This document shows positions 6,473 to 8,642 of a DNA stretch of 8,642 nt, in pieces (the first letter of the stretch is position 1; each line of letters opens with the position of its first letter). Position numbers and translations under genes: made by a program. The notes under the pieces were generated by a model. That model searched no databases. It was not told the DNA's origin and worked only from the letters and a program-made list of their open reading frames with translations. Source of the DNA: Rhodospirillales bacterium. Its GTDB lineage: Bacteria > Pseudomonadota > Alphaproteobacteria > Rhodospirillales > JAPHTL01. The stretch spans positions 1 to 8,642 of the forward strand of contig JAPHTL010000280.1 in NCBI GenBank assembly GCA_026193355.1. Direction: 5' to 3'.

Positions 6473-7414
6473 TCAAGGGGCCTTTTGCCGTCTTGTGATC
6501 TTCAAGCCCGCCATGCGTCCTTTGAGATAGGCGCCCAGTGCGGCGACATCATCTTCGCGGTGGAAGGATTTGCGCCAGACCAGCCCGATGTGGCGCGGCG
6601 GGCTGTCCTTGGTCAGCGGCTTGAGCGAAACGTCCGTTCCCTTGACCAGGCCCGCCGAAAGGGCGATTTCCGGCAGGAACGTCACACCAAGATGATTGGC
6701 GACCATTTCCACAAGGGTATAGAGGCTCGTTGCCTGAAACCCATCCTCACCGCCCGTTGCGCGATTCAGACGACAGGCGGAAAGGGCGTGTTCGCGCAGG
6801 CAGTGGCCGTCTTCGAGCAAGAGAACCTCATCCGCCTCGACGTCTGACGCCGATACCGTGGCCCGCCGCGAACGGATCAGCGGGTGATCCGGCGGCGCAG
6901 CCAGCCAGAAGGGATCGTCGCCAAGGCTCAGCGCATCGAAGTCGGAAACGTCGTAGGGCAGGGCGATCAGGACGGCATCCAGATCCCCCTTCTTCAGTTT
7001 TTCCAGCAGGGGCTTTGTCTGGTCCTCACGCAAAAACAGCTTCAGATCCGGGTAGGCCAATCGCAGGCCATGCAGGACGCGCGGCAGGATGAAGGGGCCG
7101 ATGGTCGGAATGGTGCCAAGGCGGAAGGGGCCGGAAAGCGGCGCGCCGTCCGATCGCGCGGTTTCAACGATATTCGCCGCGCCCGCCAGAAGCGCGCGCG
7201 CCTGTTCGGCCACCGTTTCCCCCAGCGGCGTGGGTAGGACCTTGCGTTTTGTCCGCTCCACCAACGTCGCCTGCAACAGGTCTTCCAGATCCTTCAATCC
7301 GGCCGAAAGTGTCGATTGGGTGACGTGGCAGCGTTCCGCGGCCTGTCCGAAATGGCGCAGGTCGACCACGGCGACAAGGTAGCGGAGCTGGCGAAAGGTG
7401 GGAAGAATATTCAT
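6473..7414 (-). CDS. oxyR: OxyR, peroxide-sensing LysR-family regulator
   Basis: A 313-residue LysR-type regulator. The winged helix-turn-helix is at about 8-65, with FGQAAERCHVTQSTLS (22-37) as the DNA-reading part. The effector domain contains EDGHCLREHALSAC, with Cys205 and Cys214 nine residues apart, as are E. coli OxyR Cys199 and Cys208, which form the H2O2-induced disulfide. It should therefore bind DNA in both states and activate peroxide-defence genes when oxidised. ATG 7414 is chosen over the in-frame TTG 7426 because GGAAAA lies just upstream of it and it gives the usual N terminus ahead of TFRQLRYL. It is divergent from the rubrerythrin operon, with a 136-base shared control region. 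A GCCCC/GGGGC hairpin (6467-6481) covers its stop, but no U-tract follows on this strand, so read-through into the permease is possible. Confidence 0.93.
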   Translation of the reverse strand: MNILPTFRQLRYLVAVVDLRHFGQAAERCHVTQSTLSAGLKDLEDLLQATLVERTKRKVLPTPLGETVAEQARALLAGAANIVETARSDGAPLSGPFRLGTIPTIGPFILPRVLHGLRLAYPDLKLFLREDQTKPLLEKLKKGDLDAVLIALPYDVSDFDALSLGDDPFWLAAPPDHPLIRSRRATVSASDVEADEVLLLEDGHCLREHALSACRLNRATGGEDGFQATSLYTLVEMVANHLGVTFLPEIALSAGLVKGTDVSLKPLTKDSPPRHIGLVWRKSFHREDDVAALGAYLKGRMAGLKITRRQKAP

Positions 7415-7550
7415 CGTTTTTTCCAATCAGTAATTAAGAAATAACTCATTGGATCGATTTGATCAAGCCGTCTATCTTCCTTTCAACGCGGCGCTGAACG
7501 GCGCTGGCATCGAAACAACAAGGCAACACGAACCCGAAAGGAAGAAACCC
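7415..7550. promoter_or_regulatory. Divergent oxyR-rubrerythrin control region
   Basis: This gap separates oxyR from the rubrerythrin operon. It contains CCAAT (7423-7427) opposite ATTGG (7448-7452), the palindrome TTGATCAA (7459-7466), and an imperfect dyad of two GATC boxes five bases apart (7452-7464). T7454 and A7466 give the T-N11-A spacing of LysR-family sites. A weak + strand promoter fits TTGGAT (7449-7454), an 18-base spacer and TATCTT (7473-7478), so regulator sites would overlap it. An OxyR operator here is inferred from the divergent layout and dyads; the E. coli-type four-part ATAG motif is not seen. AAAGGAAG (7537-7544) is the rubrerythrin ribosome site. Confidence 0.45.
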
Positions 7551-8042
7551 ATGGCTGACAATAAAACCTCCGTCACCATCCAGAACCTCGAAGCGGCCTT
7601 CGCCGGTGAATCCATGGCCAACCGCAAGTACCTCTACTTCGCTCGCCGCGCCCGCGAACTGGGCGCCGATGATGTGGCCGCCGTTTTCGAGAGCACGGCC
7701 GAGCAGGAAACGGCGCACGCCTTCGGGCATCTCGAACTTCTCTATCCGTCCAGTGAACTGACGGTCGAGCGGATGCTGGAAATGGCGGTCGAAGGCGAAA
7801 CCTACGAATACACCGAGATGTATCCGAAGTTCCGCCACCTCGCGATGGAAGAAGGCAACACCGCCGCGGTTAAGGAAATGGACGAACAGATCGAGGAAAG
7901 CCGCGAGCACGCCGAAATGTTCCAGGCCGTCCTTGCGAAGGCCGCCAAGCGGTTCGCCGCCCTGGCCAAGGTCGAGGAGCGCCATGCCGGTCACTATCAG
8001 GATGCGCTGGATGCGGTGAAAGCCGGCAAGAGCGCCGCCTGA
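7551..8042 (+). CDS. rbr: Rubrerythrin, di-iron domain only
   Basis: A 163-residue ferritin-like four-helix protein, expected to reduce H2O2 to water at a cytosolic di-iron centre. Ligand positions fit rubrerythrin: Glu20 (AGESMAN), Glu53 and His56 (EQETAH), Glu83 and Glu86 (GETYE), and Glu116 and His120 (ESREH). The first three have the same numbers as in the classic Desulfovibrio protein. That protein carries a C-terminal rubredoxin domain, absent here, but a separate rubredoxin gene begins 34 bases downstream. ATG 7551 is chosen for its AAAGGAAG ribosome site and the usual N terminus. The frame extends to a TTG at 7449, which falls in the promoter region. It is the first gene of a three-gene operon divergent from oxyR, so induction by peroxide is likely. 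Confidence 0.93.
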   Translation: MADNKTSVTIQNLEAAFAGESMANRKYLYFARRARELGADDVAAVFESTAEQETAHAFGHLELLYPSSELTVERMLEMAVEGETYEYTEMYPKFRHLAMEEGNTAAVKEMDEQIEESREHAEMFQAVLAKAAKRFAALAKVEERHAGHYQDALDAVKAGKSAA

Positions 8043-8076
8043 GGCAACGAAACGAATTTGAACAGGAGCAAGTAAC

Positions 8077-8256
8077 ATGGAAAACCAGAAGTACATCTGC
8101 GTCGTCTGCAACCTCGTCTACGATCCCGTCGCCGGCCTGCCCGAAGATGGTATCGCCCCCGGCACCGCCTTTGCGGATATCCCCGACGATTGGGCCTGCC
8201 CGGACTGTGGCGTTTCCAAGGACGATTTCGAACCCCTGATGGAGGAGGCGGCTTAA
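8077..8256 (+). CDS. Rubredoxin
   Basis: A 59-residue one-iron electron carrier. Four cysteines bind the iron: Cys8 and Cys11 (CVVCN) and Cys41 and Cys44 (CPDCG). Other hallmarks are Tyr6, YDP (15-17), PEDGIAPGT (22-30), IPDDW (35-39) and the FEPL end. CAGGAG (8063-8068) lies eight bases before ATG. Between rubrerythrin and a flavoprotein reductase, it should carry electrons from the reductase to the rubrerythrin, doing the job of the fused domain missing from that protein. Asn12 follows the second cysteine, where most rubredoxins have Gly. The stop lies inside a strong hairpin. Confidence 0.95.
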   Translation: MENQKYICVVCNLVYDPVAGLPEDGIAPGTAFADIPDDWACPDCGVSKDDFEPLMEEAA

Positions 8257-8284
8257 AGCCGCCCCTCTTTCCTTTTCGCCTTTT
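8247..8284 (+). terminator. Hairpin and pyrimidine tract at the rubredoxin stop
   Basis: GGCGGC (8247-8252) pairs with GCCGCC (8258-8263) around TTAAA, which includes the stop codon. The flanking T and A bases could extend the stem. A pyrimidine-rich stretch with two TTTT runs follows to 8284. It resembles a leaky intrinsic terminator or an RNA-end-stabilising hairpin. Since the reductase begins at 8299 with its own ribosome site, it probably lowers reductase transcript relative to rubredoxin rather than ending the operon. Confidence 0.5.
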
Positions 8285-8298
8285 CGGAGAACAGTTCC

Positions 8299-8642
8299 AT
8301 GAGTGACAACAGCAACGACAACGGTATCGTCATTATCGGCAGCGGCATGGCGGGCTACACCCTGGCCCGCGAATTCCGCAAGCTGGACAAGGTAACGCCG
8401 CTCACCATTGTCACCGCTGACGATGGCGCGGTTTATTCGAAGCCCATGCTTTCCAATGCGCTGGCCCAGAACAAGACGGCAGAAACCCTGGTGCAGAAGG
8501 ATGCGTCCGCCGCGGCTGCCGAAATGGGTATAACCGTAAGGATCCATACATCGGTTGTGGGTATTGAACGGGATCAAAAGAAAATCAGGCTGATGTCGAA
8601 CAAGGGCGAGGAAACCCTGTCCTATCAATCACTGGTCCTTGC
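8299..8642 (+). CDS. FAD-dependent rubredoxin reductase, 3' end outside window
   Basis: The first 114 codons of a pyridine-nucleotide-disulfide-type flavoprotein. The N-terminal Rossmann fold for FAD is clear: IVIIGSGMAGYTLAREFRKL, with GxGxxG at 14-19, followed by a second strand ending in a VTAD-type turn. The YSKPMLSNAL segment resembles rubredoxin-NAD reductases and NorW, where it lies near the flavin. The expected reaction is NAD(P)H-dependent reduction of rubredoxin, which the gene order supports. GGAGA (8286-8290) lies eight bases before ATG. The NAD-binding and C-terminal parts lie beyond the window edge, so nitric-oxide reductase flavorubredoxin reductase or another family member cannot be fully excluded. 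Confidence 0.88.
   Translation, partial: MSDNSNDNGIVIIGSGMAGYTLAREFRKLDKVTPLTIVTADDGAVYSKPMLSNALAQNKTAETLVQKDASAAAAEMGITVRIHTSVVGIERDQKKIRLMSNKGEETLSYQSLVL

Noticed and set aside
6467..6486. GCCCC/GGGGC hairpin followed by TTTT on the + strand as a terminator
   Set aside because: No + strand gene ends here, and on the - strand, where oxyR ends, no U-tract follows. It is mentioned only as a possible RNA structure.
7446..8111. Long - strand frame of 221 codons opposite rubrerythrin
   Set aside because: The + strand carries rubrerythrin with a full ligand set and a ribosome site; the antisense frame is a shadow.
1..8642. CRISPR array, insertion sequence, toxin-antitoxin pair or retron-like element
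   Set aside because: No regularly spaced repeats, transposase or integrase motifs, or paired small toxin-like genes were visible on either strand.

Overview
The window looks like chromosomal DNA from an alphaproteobacterium of moderately high GC. The evidence is the tRNA sequence, the GC-rich codon use, and the OxyR, hemerythrin and YbbP-type protein families. The exact lineage cannot be read from this sequence alone.

Layout. Bases 63-155 hold a tRNA with a CAT anticodon, best read as the lysidine-modified tRNA-Ile2, preceded by a short duplicate of its own 5' end and followed by an intrinsic terminator (198-223). A 667-base gap follows. It contains a very AT-rich block (about 23% GC at 421-600), a perfect hairpin with a nearby T-run, and a possible 23-codon ORF whose stop overlaps the next start. 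Then come two translationally coupled genes on the + strand (823-3065): a DgcN/DUF1611 D-glutamate N-acetyltransferase-like protein and a COG3457 alanine/ornithine-type PLP racemase. Together they suggest a D-amino-acid pathway in which this racemase stands where the enolase-family racemase DgcA is usually expected.

The middle of the window is read from the - strand: a bacteriohemerythrin with all seven di-iron ligands (3163-3630), a 130-base spacer holding a tRNA-3'-half-like element, a ten-helix YbbP/FtsX-type ABC permease without an ATPase in the window (3761-6292), and oxyR (6473-7414) with both redox cysteines.

Divergent from oxyR is a + strand operon: single-domain rubrerythrin (7551-8042), rubredoxin (8077-8256, a small gene) and the start of an FAD-dependent rubredoxin reductase (8299 to the window edge). 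Read together, these genes supply NAD(P)H to flavoprotein to rubredoxin to rubrerythrin to peroxide, next to a peroxide-sensing regulator. This is the most coherent system in the window. The separate bacteriohemerythrin adds a second non-heme di-iron protein linked to oxygen chemistry.

No CRISPR array, insertion sequence, integrase or rRNA gene was seen.
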